Shown here: one piece after another, positions 11,801 through 22,170 of the stretch
Layout: each line of letters starts with the position of its first letter
How positions within the stretch are numbered: the stretch's first letter is position 1
DNA from: Cymbidium sinense
Taxonomy: Eukaryota; Streptophyta; Magnoliopsida; Asparagales; Orchidaceae
Direction of reading: 5' to 3'
DNA length: 64,000 bases
NCBI GenBank assembly: GCA_021442155.1
Contig: CM038217.1
Location: forward strand, 147,561,143-147,625,142
Position numbers and translations under genes: made by a program
Notes under the pieces: generated by a model
Told to the model about the DNA's origin: nothing
Seen by the model: the letters and a program-made list of their open reading frames with translations, nothing else
The model's database searches: none

Positions 11801-12499
11801 TGGTTTTGATGGATAATTTAGTGACTTGGAATTGGGATGAACCTCCCCTATTTCAGCTTCGAGTAAAACCGAGAAGGAGAAATCAATGGAGCTTGGGAAG
11901 GGGTTAGAAAAGCTTGGGGAGCTTTGACTCACTCTCCTTTGCTCTGTGGAAATGAATGCTTGTGGTTTGAGTGGGAATGAGGGGAGTATATCTCCCCCTC
12001 CTTCGATCAGATGGTGAAGAGTGGTTTTTCCATTTTTGATCACTCAGTGAGATTGGTTGATCGATTTGGGCTGCCAACCATTCCATGTGAGTCATTTTAG
12101 GTAGTGGAAGGAAGGGGAGTGAGTGCCAATGTGCTAGGTGAGTGCATTTGGTGATCCAAGTGCTCAATTTCCATTAGAGGGGTCAATTTGGCCTTGGCTT
12201 GGGTCATGTCTAACCCAAGCTCATTGGGTCATGTTCAGCACCTTCCTTGGTGTCCATGTGGACCACTAGGAGGATGCCAAGTGACCCTGAGAAATAAATG
12301 ACCAAATTCCAAGTGAATTTGGCCATAGGATACCCTTTGACCTAAGGGTAAAATGGTCATTTGGCCTTGTTTTTGATTTGGGAAGATTTCAAATGATTCA
12401 AAAATGGGTTGGGCCAAATTTTAAGTAATTTGGAGTTCATTTGGTTTGAATTGGTTCAGTTTGACCCATTTAAGTTGAGTTAGGTCAAATTGGGTTAGG

Positions 12500-12515
12500 T
12501 TGACCAATTGGTCAA
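12500..12515. promoter_or_regulatory. 16-bp perfect palindrome of two W-box-like halves (LTR-2)
   Basis: TTGACCAATTGGTCAA, identical to its own reverse complement. It contains two inverted TTGACC words, the core bound by WRKY factors (W-box). It lies in a zone (about 12430-13300) dense in TTGACC/GGTCAA. Regulatory meaning is inference. Confidence 0.45.
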
Positions 12516-13958
12516 ATTAGGTCAAACCATGGGTTAAGTCAAGTTCAAATGATCATTTGGAGCCCATGGGTATTATTGGTTTGGTTCAATTTGGTTTAGA
12601 TTTAATTTTTATTCATTTAGGTTCATTTAGGTCAAATGGGTCAAGTTAACCAATTTGACCCATTTGACCCAATTGGGTTAGGTCATGGGTTGGTTTAGGC
12701 TTCGTTGATCATTTGAAATGTATTGTAAGCTTTGATTTCAATCAATTTTGATTTTATTTAATTTCAAGTTGATTTAACCTTTTAGGTCAAGTTGGGTTCA
12801 TGGTTAATTGGGCTCGGTTGGGTCTAGTTGGTCAATTGAAGTTTTGGTCAAATTCAACAAGTGATTTAGAATGAATTTGACACATTGGTTGCTATCAATT
12901 TGGCCTAGATCAAGATTTGATCAATTTTTGACTTTTTAGGTCAATTTGGGTTAACTTAGGTCAAGTGGCCAATTAGGCTTGGTTTGGCTCAATTGATGGC
13001 TTGGTCAAGTTCAATCTTTGATTATGGATTAGTTTAGATCAATGGTTTCAATCAAGCTTATTGTATTTTTATTTGATCCATTTCATTATTAATTGATCAT
13101 CATTAAATATTTAATTGTCAATCCAATATAGTCAAGCTTGGTAGGTTTGGTTGAACTCACATATGGACTTGAAAATATCCAATCATAATTTGAGTCAAAT
13201 GGGTTTGATTTATTTGACAATTTCAAGTTCAAAGGATAGACATGGGTTTGATTTGGGTTAGTTTGATTTTGGTTTGGTGATTATAATTTATGTTTATATT
13301 TGGGCATGTAATTGAAGAAGTGATTGTTTGAAGAGAGGATCCAAGGGTTTGGATTGATTTGAGGATGGTTTGGGTAAGTTCAAGGATTTAACTTGAAAGA
13401 GTATAAGTTGGATTTAAGTTAGATTTGAATTTGAGTTTTGAATTTATTTTTGGTTATTTAAATTTATATTTCATTTATATTTATGAATATAAATGAGAAT
13501 ATAAATGGGTTATGAGAAAATCTTTTGAGTTTGGAGTGATTTGGATTTGATTTAAGCTAAGTCTATAAGATGGAATCAAAGGGCCTAGGAAAGATTTTGG
13601 AATTTGAATTCAATAATGGGTTCCAATCATTTTGATTTGGAATTGATTTATGATTTAGACTTTAAAATTGATTTATGATTTAAGAAAATCAATTGAGTTG
13701 ACATTGATTTAAGATTTTATTTGGATTGGTTTGAAGGAGGGAAGCAAGGATTGGGTTTAAGCTATAGAGTAGGCAAGTCCTTCTAATACCCCTAAGGCAT
13801 AACCTATTCCTATGGCTAACTCTTCTAAGTCTCTTGGATTAGGTTATGTGTTCACCTAATCACTAGAAGTTTTTAATACTAAAGAACTCTTAGTGTCTAG
13901 AGGAATCCTATGTCTAAGATGGAGAAGTTGAGAGCTCACTCCAAAAGTGAGGTCAATA

Positions 13959-13963
13959 AGTTA
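13959..13963. other. Right target-site duplication of LTR-2 (AGTTA)
   Basis: AGTTA directly after LTR-2, identical to 8526-8530. After it the LTR-1 sequence resumes. Confidence 0.93.
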
Positions 13964-15096
13964 GCTACTTGAGTAGGTTGTGCCTTAGGGACTTAGGAAA
14001 ATCACCTACCCGATAGCCTAAACCCAATCCATGTACACCTTCCTAAATTCAAATCTGAAACCAAACCTCAAATTCTAATTCATATTCCAAATCCAAATTG
14101 AATTCCAAATCATTTGCTCAAAATCCATGATCAAACTCAAATTCAAAAACCTTCCTAAGCTCTTTGATTTCATCCTATGGACTTAGCCTTAAACAAATTT
14201 AAATCAATCCCAATTCATTTGATTTTTTTCTCAAATATCAATTCAATCTTTCAATCAAACTATCAAATTCCAATTCAAATAACTTCAAATGATTTAATCC
14301 CAATGATCAAAACTAAATCAAAATTCAACCAAATCTCCTTCTAAGCCCTTCTGACCTTCCTCCATGAGCTTGGTCAAATTTGCTTCCAAATCATTCCAAA
14401 CTCAAGTGATTTTCTCATGAATAATTTATATCTTCATTTATAATCCCAAATATAATTGAAATATAAATTCAAATAGCCTTAACCAAATCCAAAATCAAAT
14501 CTCAATTTTCTTTAAGCCAATTCCCTTGGCCAAATCTTATCCAAATCAAATCAAAACTAGTGGCTTTTCTTCTGAATCAATCATTCCTTCAATCATCTAT
14601 CCAAATATAAATAAAATTCATAATCATCAAGTCAAATTAAAATCAACTCAAGTCAAACCCAACCTAGCCAATTTGACTTGAAATATTCAAATGAACCAAA
14701 ACTCATTTGAACCCAAATCAATTGCAATTGAATTTATGTGTCAATCTAAAATCCATATATAAACTCAACTCAAAATCAAGCCAACTAAACCCAATTGGCT
14801 CACTTGACCCAAAGTGGCCAATTTGACCTACATGAACCAAAATCAAATTCAATCCAAATCAAAGTAAACTAAGCCAATCCAAACTTCATGTCATGATTAT
14901 TGATCATCCTAGGTTAATCAATTATCATGAATTGGGTCAAACCAAGTCAACATAGCCTATTGACCAATTCAACCCTTTAACCCATATGAACCTAAACTAG
15001 CCAAATTACAATCTAAACCAAATTGATTGCAACCAATGGCTCAAGTTCATTCCAAATTAATTATTGAACTTGACCAAAGCCATAATTGAACCTAAT

Positions 15097-15277
15097 TTGA
15101 CCAATTGGTCAACCTAACCCAACTTAGCCCAAATTGACCTAAAGGATCAAATTGGCCAAAATCCAAACTAAATTCAAATTAAACCAAACTGATTAAAACT
15201 AATTGAACCAATGCACTCTAAATGGTTATTTGAACTTGATCCAATCCTTGGTTTGACCAATTTGACCAATTGGTCAA
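15097..15277. promoter_or_regulatory. Two W-box-like palindromes in LTR-1
   Basis: Perfect TTGACCAATTGGTCAA at 15097-15112 and again at 15262-15277. The same palindrome occurs at 33097-33112 (LTR-4) and 35650-35665 (LTR-5). Surrounding sequence is a degenerate low-complexity zone, so compositional origin is possible. Confidence 0.45.
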
Positions 15278-16309
15278 CCTAACCTGATTTACCCAATTTG
15301 GCCCAAATGGGTCAAATTGACCCAAATTAAATCAAATGAACTCCAAATGACATGAAATTTACTCCAACTCACTTTTGACTCATTTCAAGTTTGCTTAAAT
15401 TAAATACAATGTCAAATAACCACTTTGCCCTTGGTCAATGGGTCAAGGGCATATCATGAGAAAAGACAATTGCCCAAGTGGTTATTTCTCTTCCTTGGTC
15501 GCTTGGCACTCATCCATTGGTCCACCTAGACACTAAGGATATTGATCATCTGACCCAAGAGGTGGTTGGGACTGTCGTGACTCATGGAGAGATGAATTCC
15601 CTCACCTCTCCCATTACAATATTTGGCATGGAGGACTTCCACCTCCCCTTGCTAGGACACCCACTTGTCCTTCATGGCAGCCACTTCCCATGCCTTAGCC
15701 AATCAAAATGAGTCACCTAGGATAATTCCCTTGCATTTCCAACCACCCCAAGCTAAGGACACCCATTTTGGAGCCAAAAAACATAAAATGAAGGGGATTT
15801 TCGGCCACATTTGAAACCAAAAAATAAAGGCAGCAAAACTCATCATATTATCCTCATTTCCATCCCCTATATCTCCCAAACCAACCAACGATCATTCTCA
15901 CTTAATTTTTGAGCAATAGAAAATAAAATCAAGTGGATTTCAGTTAGGAAGCAATGACCACCGGTAGATACATCATTCTAAAGTAAAAAGCAAAGGTTTA
16001 GGCTCATTTCAAGACTTTTTCCCTACTCAAAAGCATGCTCGAATCATCACCGCCGTCAAAAATCATCGAGGTAACTTTTAAGAAAACCTATAGTCGGCCT
16101 TAAGATTTTTTATTTTCTCATGATTTTCATGCAATTATAGGAATTTTTTTTAGAAATACATTGCATTCTTTATTTTATGCAATCCAAATATGAAATAGAA
16201 GTCTTCCAGTAAGAATCATCGTGAAAATGAGTCCATTCGGATGAAATTTCACTTAGATTTCATAAATAATTCATTTTCTCCCTCGAATCACTGTTTAGCC
16301 AACCGAAAC

Positions 16310-16510
16310 ACACAACAGTCATCTGATCCCATGATTCATGGGATCAAATATCTCAGATCACATGTGATCAGTGTTTTTTCAATCACACATGTGGATCCTG
16401 TCCGTCCGTGATCGATCTGCATCCCTTTCGCTCACGTTGATTGATGTTGTACCCGCCATCCGGCTCACCACGTGGCATCATGTGTCCAATGCGCGAGCCT
16501 CTTGGCGCAT
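16310..16510 (+). promoter_or_regulatory. GC-richer palindromic block with G-box, LTR-1
   Basis: Contrast in composition with the AT-rich flanks. Contains repeated GATC words, a G-box CCACGTGG at 16468-16475 and the dyad-like CAATGCGC...GCGCATTG around 16488-16514. Equivalent blocks occur at 11330-11460, 30770-31110, 36990-37320 and 58250-58590. This is the best candidate for a promoter-proximal region, but no transcription start can be seen. Confidence 0.4.
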
Positions 16511-16740
16511 TGCGTCGCGTTGTACTTAAGTTGGGAAAATCTAGATTTTTTGATTTCAAAAATTATTTAAATCACCTGAAACTTCCAAAATTCATAAAAA
16601 AAAATAAAATACTTAACTAAAAATTACAAATAAAGGCTCGTTGGATTCATCTTTTCGAGAGAAATCTAATGAACCCAAAATCCCCACATTATACTGGATA
16701 TTTTTAGCTTAATTTTAGTTTTAGAAAAAAATCAAATTTC

Positions 16741-17090
16741 ATTAATTAAACTAAAAATATACAACATATTAAGTTAAAATTTTTAGGGATTGAAATTGAA
16801 GTTAAAATACACCTACCACAAAATATTTCAAGTCAAAAAGATCTCTGGATTAGAAGATATCACACTCTGAAGTTCCGATGGTAAAAAATAAATTAATAGA
16901 ATTTATATACAAATCATTAATTAAACTAAAAATATACATCATATTAAGTTAAATTTTTTAGGTATTAAATTGAAGTTAAAATATACCTACCATAAAAAAT
17001 TTCAAATCAAAAAGATCTCTGGATTAAAAGATATCGCACTCTGAATTTTCGATGGTAAAAAATGAATTAATAGACTTTATATACAAATCA
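16741..17090 (+). repeat. 175-bp tandem duplication specific to LTR-1
   Basis: Two copies starting at 16741 and 16916 share ATTAATTAAACTAAAAATAT, the AGATCTCTGGATTA phrase and GATGGTAAAAAAT. They lie in a segment of about 570 bp (16530-17100) with no counterpart in LTR-5 or LTR-6. Confidence 0.85.
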
Positions 17091-18474
17091 TAAAAAAATC
17101 ACTTAAATCAACTAAAACTTTGGAAAATTATAAATAATTCTAGAAAAATTTACAAAATATGAAAAAATACTCCTTTTAAAGGTATCAGAGGAGATTACTT
17201 TAAAATTAATCCAAATTGATTTTGAATAGTAATTTTGGCTTATTTTGGGTTTAATTAAAAACTTCTTTAGCTTAATTACTCTCTAATTACTCAAGCAATT
17301 AATTCCAAACTATTTGAGGTTGATTAATGGGATGACCCCTGCATCCAATAATTTTCTTGGGATTTATTGCTTGGTTAATTAAAAAAATTACTTATCTTAT
17401 CCTTAATTACTCTCTTAATTAATTATGTGATTAATTAACATTCTAAGCATAAATGAAACCATTAATTAAACTTGATAAACATCATATAGCAATAAATGGA
17501 CATGGGGAAAGAGATTGGGACCTCTTTCCCATTCTTTTCCCTAGGTTCATTTCACTTGACTTGAAACTAATTAATTTGAGACTAATTTATGGTTTGATTC
17601 ATTAATTAAAAATAGCTTAATTAATCAAATTAAAATCATCACTCTATAACTCATCTAATTAAGTTTCTTGGGTAGATCTTTAGGTGTTTAATAACCTAAA
17701 GCTATTTGCAAAAATTATGGCTAACATACATGTGTGGAGAAGCCATAAAAGTACTTAATTAAGTTCCTTAACCTAATTAATTATTAAATATGAGCTAATT
17801 GCATTAGTCCCTTTCATTTCTTAGGATCATTGTAAGTTATTTTCCATGCATATAATGTTGGCTCATAATTATTTATTAATTACTTTAAGGTAGCATAGGC
17901 AAGGGTTAATTAATGGACTTAACTCGTACTACAACCTATTAATTGATAAAGTCAACCTAATTACCTCTTCCATTAAACTAAATCAATTCAAAAACATGGG
18001 AATGGGTTAGGACAACAAATGATTGAATCTCATCTTTTCTCTAAATTAAATCAAACATCCAAAAATAACTTAATAAGAAGCTTTGGTTTATTTAAATTGG
18101 CTTATTTAATATGATTGTCCTTAGGAATTAGTTGGATTGAATGAAATTACATGCTCGTGTCTCTTTATTTAATTCCAATCATATTAAAATGTTGCATGCT
18201 GCTTGATTCATGCATTTATTTCTATCAAAAAAAATCAATTAAAAATAAATGATTTCTTTTATGTCAAGTTGCATGTGTTGGCTTAAGTTAAAAATATGTG
18301 TGGCTATTATCATTATTAAATCTCAAATGTATTTTCAAAAGCTTATTAATGAATAATAATACATGTTGTGACATTAGTTATACATACATAGGAGGTGCAT
18401 GTAAATATAAGCTTAGTGTATGAAGAAAAGTTCCTTTCTTTCATTCATATGTTGATTTGCATAAATGAATGGTG

Positions 18475-18810
18475 GGTATATTATGATATTCCAGGGGCCT
18501 TGACCTTAAGTATCCCCAAGGAGGTTCCTACCTCACTCTCTTGGTGCAAAACAATAGCGGTGTACCCATTTGATTTCATTCTTATGCATCTTGACATTAG
18601 AATTTGGATAGAGCTTTAATTCATTCACACAAATAAATCAATTAAATTAAATACAATTTTTGCATGATTTCCATTCTTATAGTTGTTTGTACACTCATAT
18701 GTATTTAAGAATAGTAGGTATATCTAGTCTGGACATTTTGAGGATGCACGGCTTTAAGTAGCCTTAAGGAGGTTCCTACCTAACTGCCTCGATGCAAAAT
18801 AATACTAAAG
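18475..18810 (+). repeat. Pair of ~250-bp repeats in LTR-1
   Basis: The phrase AAGGAGGTTCCTACCT followed by a GTGCAAAA-type phrase appears twice, about 250 bp apart. The same pair exists in LTR-3 (28920-29250, reverse), LTR-5 (38630-38970) and LTR-6 (60140-60460). It is absent as a pair from LTR-2. Confidence 0.8.
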
Positions 18811-19030
18811 TACTTGCTTAGAACTTTCATACATTTGAATGTGTATTTAGCTAATGAATGAGAATCCTCTTTTTCTATGAAAATCATTCATGCATCCTAC
18901 ATTTAAGTGTGCAACATATTGTATGCATAAATATGTTTAGGACTTAATCATATGCATGCTACATATGATGAAAAGAAATGAACAAATATGTATTGAGCGA
19001 TAGTAATTAACTCCAATTAATCTTAAGATT

Positions 19031-19812
19031 CCTTTCTTATTAAATGAGATTATTTAAAGTAAACCTAAACCTAAGACTAATTAAAATATGTAATAAGTCA
19101 TTCACTAAAGAGAATTCATTTAATTAATTTGCTTTAGATGTGGCTTAAGGTAGGGATAAAGGAGTGTGATCCTCTATTTTCTTCTCTTTATAACATTTAA
19201 TTGTTAAGTGTAAACCAAGTGAAATAAAAGAAAATATTAAGTAAAATTTATAAATCCATTAAACCACTTAAAGTGAAATCATCCTTTATAATTAAATCAT
19301 TTCTTACTTAGAAAATCTTCACTCTAAAGCCTAGTTAGGGCATACCACGCAAGCCTTAGCACACACATTAGAATTAATTCACCACTTTTAGTTTTATGTT
19401 ATGGCGGTGCATGGTTTGATGCCTTTCTTATTAAATGAGATTATTTAAAGTAAACCTAAACCTAAGACTAATTAAAATATGTAATAAGTCATTCACTAAA
19501 TAGAATTCATTTAATTAATTTGCTTTAGATGTGGCTTAAGGTAGGGATAAAGGAGTGTGATCCTTTATTTTCTTCTCTTTATAACATTTAATTGTTAAGT
19601 GTAAACCAAGTGAAATAAAAGAAAATATTAAGTAAAATTTATAAATCCATTAAACCACTTAAAGTGAAATCATCCTTTATAATTAAATCATTTCTTACTT
19701 AGAAAATCTTCACTCTAAAGCCTAGTTAGGACATACCACGCAAGCCTTAACACACACATTAGAATTAAGTAACCACTTTTACTTTTATGTTAGGGCGGTG
19801 CATGGTTTGATG
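19031..19812 (+). repeat. 391-bp recent tandem duplication in LTR-1
   Basis: CCTTTCTTATTAAATGAGAT begins at 19031 and again at 19422; both copies continue through GGTTTGATG with only a few differences. Other LTRs have one copy, so the duplication arose in this copy after insertion or in its parent. Confidence 0.93.
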
Positions 19813-21549
19813 TATATTTTATTTTATAATGTATTATTTTAGATTGTATGTTAGGGTGTATGCTTCGTAGACTAGATGTTAAGCTGTGATTAGCCTAATT
19901 ATATTTTCTGTAAGAGATTGTGCCTAAGGGGTGCTTAAAATAAATATAAATGCTCTCTTTTCAGGTTGCTTAACCCCTAAGCATAATCTAATTTGGAGAA
20001 GGAGACTTGGTTACCCATGTGCAGGGGGCTAAGTCTAAATTATACATATAACTGTTTGGGTTGTATGGTGTGTTTAGCTAACACTTATTTTGCAAGTATA
20101 ATTAGATTTACTTTTCCTATTTTTAATGTAATTTTTCATTAGAAATTAGGATTAGTGTTATGGGGGGATTAGGATGAGCGGAGGCTAGAAGGCTTCATCT
20201 TGGGATGTCCCGTGATGCCTTTGGAGCAAGCAAACCCAAATGAAGAGATGGAGGAGACATGGAGAAAGAAGATAAGAAGACCCCCATAGCAGTTATTTAT
20301 TTATAAATGTAATTACTCTTTTATAATCTGGGTTGTATAAGGGTAGAACTAGGCTACCTATTTTTATTTTCAGGTTGTACGATAGTACCCAACCGTACCA
20401 ACCTTTTAATCTTTTATTTATATAAAATGTTTAATGTTTTTTTTAGCTTGTGCATTAGAAATTACATGCCTTTTCATAGTTTTTTTTATGATTGGTGATT
20501 GTTGTATGGCCTGGATGTGATTAGGCTCTTATGGAAAAATAAATTTTCTACCCAACTACAACTCATAATTAAATTTTTAAATAACTTATAACCTCACATT
20601 AAGCCAAGTCATTAAATCAAGATAATTAAAATATTTAACAACCCCTTAGCTCGATGTTGTATGTTTTATATCATGCATATCATCTTGAATCACTCTTGTA
20701 AAATGAGGGCCTTCATTTTTTGCATATATGGGAACCGCTTAACCTGTGAGAGCAACTCTTACTGACGAAGATTAACCCTCATCTATCTTGATTTAGCCCA
20801 TAAATCATTTCAACATGTATTTAGGAAAATAAAAATCCTAGGGCCTTTGTCAAAATGAAGTGTCAAATACAAATAAAATTTGAAAAAATTGCACTATACT
20901 AAGTCATTACTCATACTACTCATGCTCTAATCTCTTTAGGGAGTGGTTTTAATGACTTTAGTCTCTTTCTAAATAACAACAACCTAACTATATTGCAATT
21001 CATATGACTTGTCTATATGGTTTTAAAGCATAGGAGGAGTTAGTTGACTGGCACTCCAGGTGGTTGTAAGCCCAGCTGTTAGGTGGCTTACCCTCTCCAT
21101 ATACCCATCTCCTCTTAGATTTAGGATGTGCTTTGGCCCTCGCTAAAGCTCCCTAAACTTAGGATCTGAGGTTATTATTTTCCCTCAGGCTACAAGCATA
21201 AGTTCTCACCACTTAGGCATTTCCATAACCTTCTATTGTAGAATTATAAGTCCTAGTTTTTTAATAAAATGTCTACTTTAATAAAATCAATCCTCTCAAT
21301 TTCAAATATATAAAGCCTAATTATAGGATAGTTTGGAATGTCACTAGGCTTCCTAGTACCATGAGCATTCCCTACTCATCTCCCTTTGGCTTTAATAATA
21401 AGTCTCTCATTTTGATCAATCCATTTGATTTTCAAAAATATAACCAATTTATTGATAGTCCTATCTTTAAAATCTTTGGAGATAATAATTGTCTACTTTA
21501 ATCGAGAGTATTCCTAAGAAATTCACCTTTCTTGTGATGAAATTAACTG

Positions 21550-21625
21550 TGGGGGCTTGCCCCCATAGGGACCTTTAGAACCCAGCTTAAATAAACCCTA
21601 CTTTATTCATCCATGTAAAGTAGGG
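21550..21625. promoter_or_regulatory. Conserved hairpin pair near the LTR-1 3' end
   Basis: 21550-21565 TGGGGGC-TT-GCCCCCA is a perfect 7-bp stem with a 2-nt loop. 21596-21625 has CCCTACTTTA and TAAAGTAGGG around a 10-nt loop. Both are kept in the nested LTR-2, which diverges elsewhere. Confidence 0.6.
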
Positions 21626-21821
21626 GAAAAATCTCTGGTATATTTGAAGACCCATTATGCCTTGGGAGTCCTTATTAGGTGATTAGCTCCATTGTAGGGT
21701 GGTGATTTCTATCTTTCGAGATAGTGCATCATTCCTTGATATCATACCCGATCACCTCAATAAGTACACCCTCAGATCTGTGTAATGTCCCATATACACA
21801 TAATCAAAAATAAATATCATA

Positions 21822-21826
21822 TCGAG
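21822..21826. other. Right target-site duplication of LTR-1 (diverged)
   Basis: TCGAG follows the LTR-1 end; its partner TGTAA is at 8383-8387. Element A gag resumes here. Confidence 0.5.
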
Positions 21827-22170
21827 CAAACCTGATGTAGAGGTGCTCCAACTCAAAAAAATATCTTTACCAAATCATTGAACAGTTCAGCAAACCAATC
21901 AAACGCAACACCCGCTAAACTGCTAACAAATAATTTGAGAAGCAGGGCATCACTACCTCACGGTGCACAACAATCCACAAAATTTGCAATATGTTGTGAG
22001 AACTCTCGCCAAAGATTTTGAAAGAAGGAGGTATGAAACCCTTAGGATATTGGTCCGCATCAAACCTCTAAGTATGGTCTACCCTTTGGAACAGATGAGC
22101 CACTTTGGGCTTGCGTCAGTGCTTCCCTCACCTGTTATTCCACCATGTGCTTAATATCCTTCTCATGCAT
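21827..22170 (-). pseudogene. Gag core, N-terminal half, element A
   Basis: The reverse complement aligns with 45370-45655 of element B: the region containing FELEHL (near 21845), the LLAV/NYL phrase and the FKIF phrase toward 22020. Several frameshifts break it. With 8146-8387 it makes one capsid-type Gag core interrupted by LTR-1. The plus-strand frame at 21963-22154 is a shadow. Confidence 0.78.

Larger units (their letters stand above)
8531..13958 (-). mobile_element. LTR-2: minus-strand solo LTR nested in LTR-1
   Basis: On the plus strand it runs from TGTGGTG (8531) to GAGGTCAATA (13958), i.e. minus-strand TATTGACCTC ... CACCACA. It is flanked by identical 5-bp duplications AGTTA and splits LTR-1 cleanly. 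It is 5,428 bp, shorter than the others: relative to LTR-5 it lacks about 1.75 kb (37190-38945), with the join near 11290 where the ~250-bp repeat phrase meets the GC-richer block. No coding content; ORFs at 11180-11383 and 11795-12417 are chance frames. Confidence 0.93.
8388..21821 (+). mobile_element. LTR-1: plus-strand solo LTR in element A gag, itself split by LTR-2
   Basis: Starts TGTTGACCTCAC at 8388 and ends TATCATA at 21821, the latter equal to the CACCACA end of relatives with three C to T changes. Gag of element A flanks both sides and no internal region is present, so this is a solo LTR left by LTR-LTR recombination. Its own sequence is 8388-8530 plus 13959-21821, about 8.0 kb. Order: TTGACC/CAAATTGA-rich zone (about 14050-15400), unique zone 15450-16310, GC-richer palindromic block with G-box (16310-16510), LTR-1-specific segment (16530-17100), TTAATTAA-rich zone (17250-18200), ~250-bp repeat pair (18475-18810), duplicated 391-bp block (19031-19812), hairpin pair (21550-21625). 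Small ORFs inside it (15478, 18395 and others) show no conserved coding. Confidence 0.88.

Noticed and set aside
17250..18200. TTAATTAA-rich stretch as origin or matrix-attachment region
   Set aside because: It is a shared component of the LTR (also 29700-30650, 37330-38100, 58600-59600); no independent evidence for such a role.
18395..18619. Plus-strand ORF of 74 codons
   Set aside because: Chance frame across the LTR 250-bp repeat; not open in LTR-5 or LTR-6.
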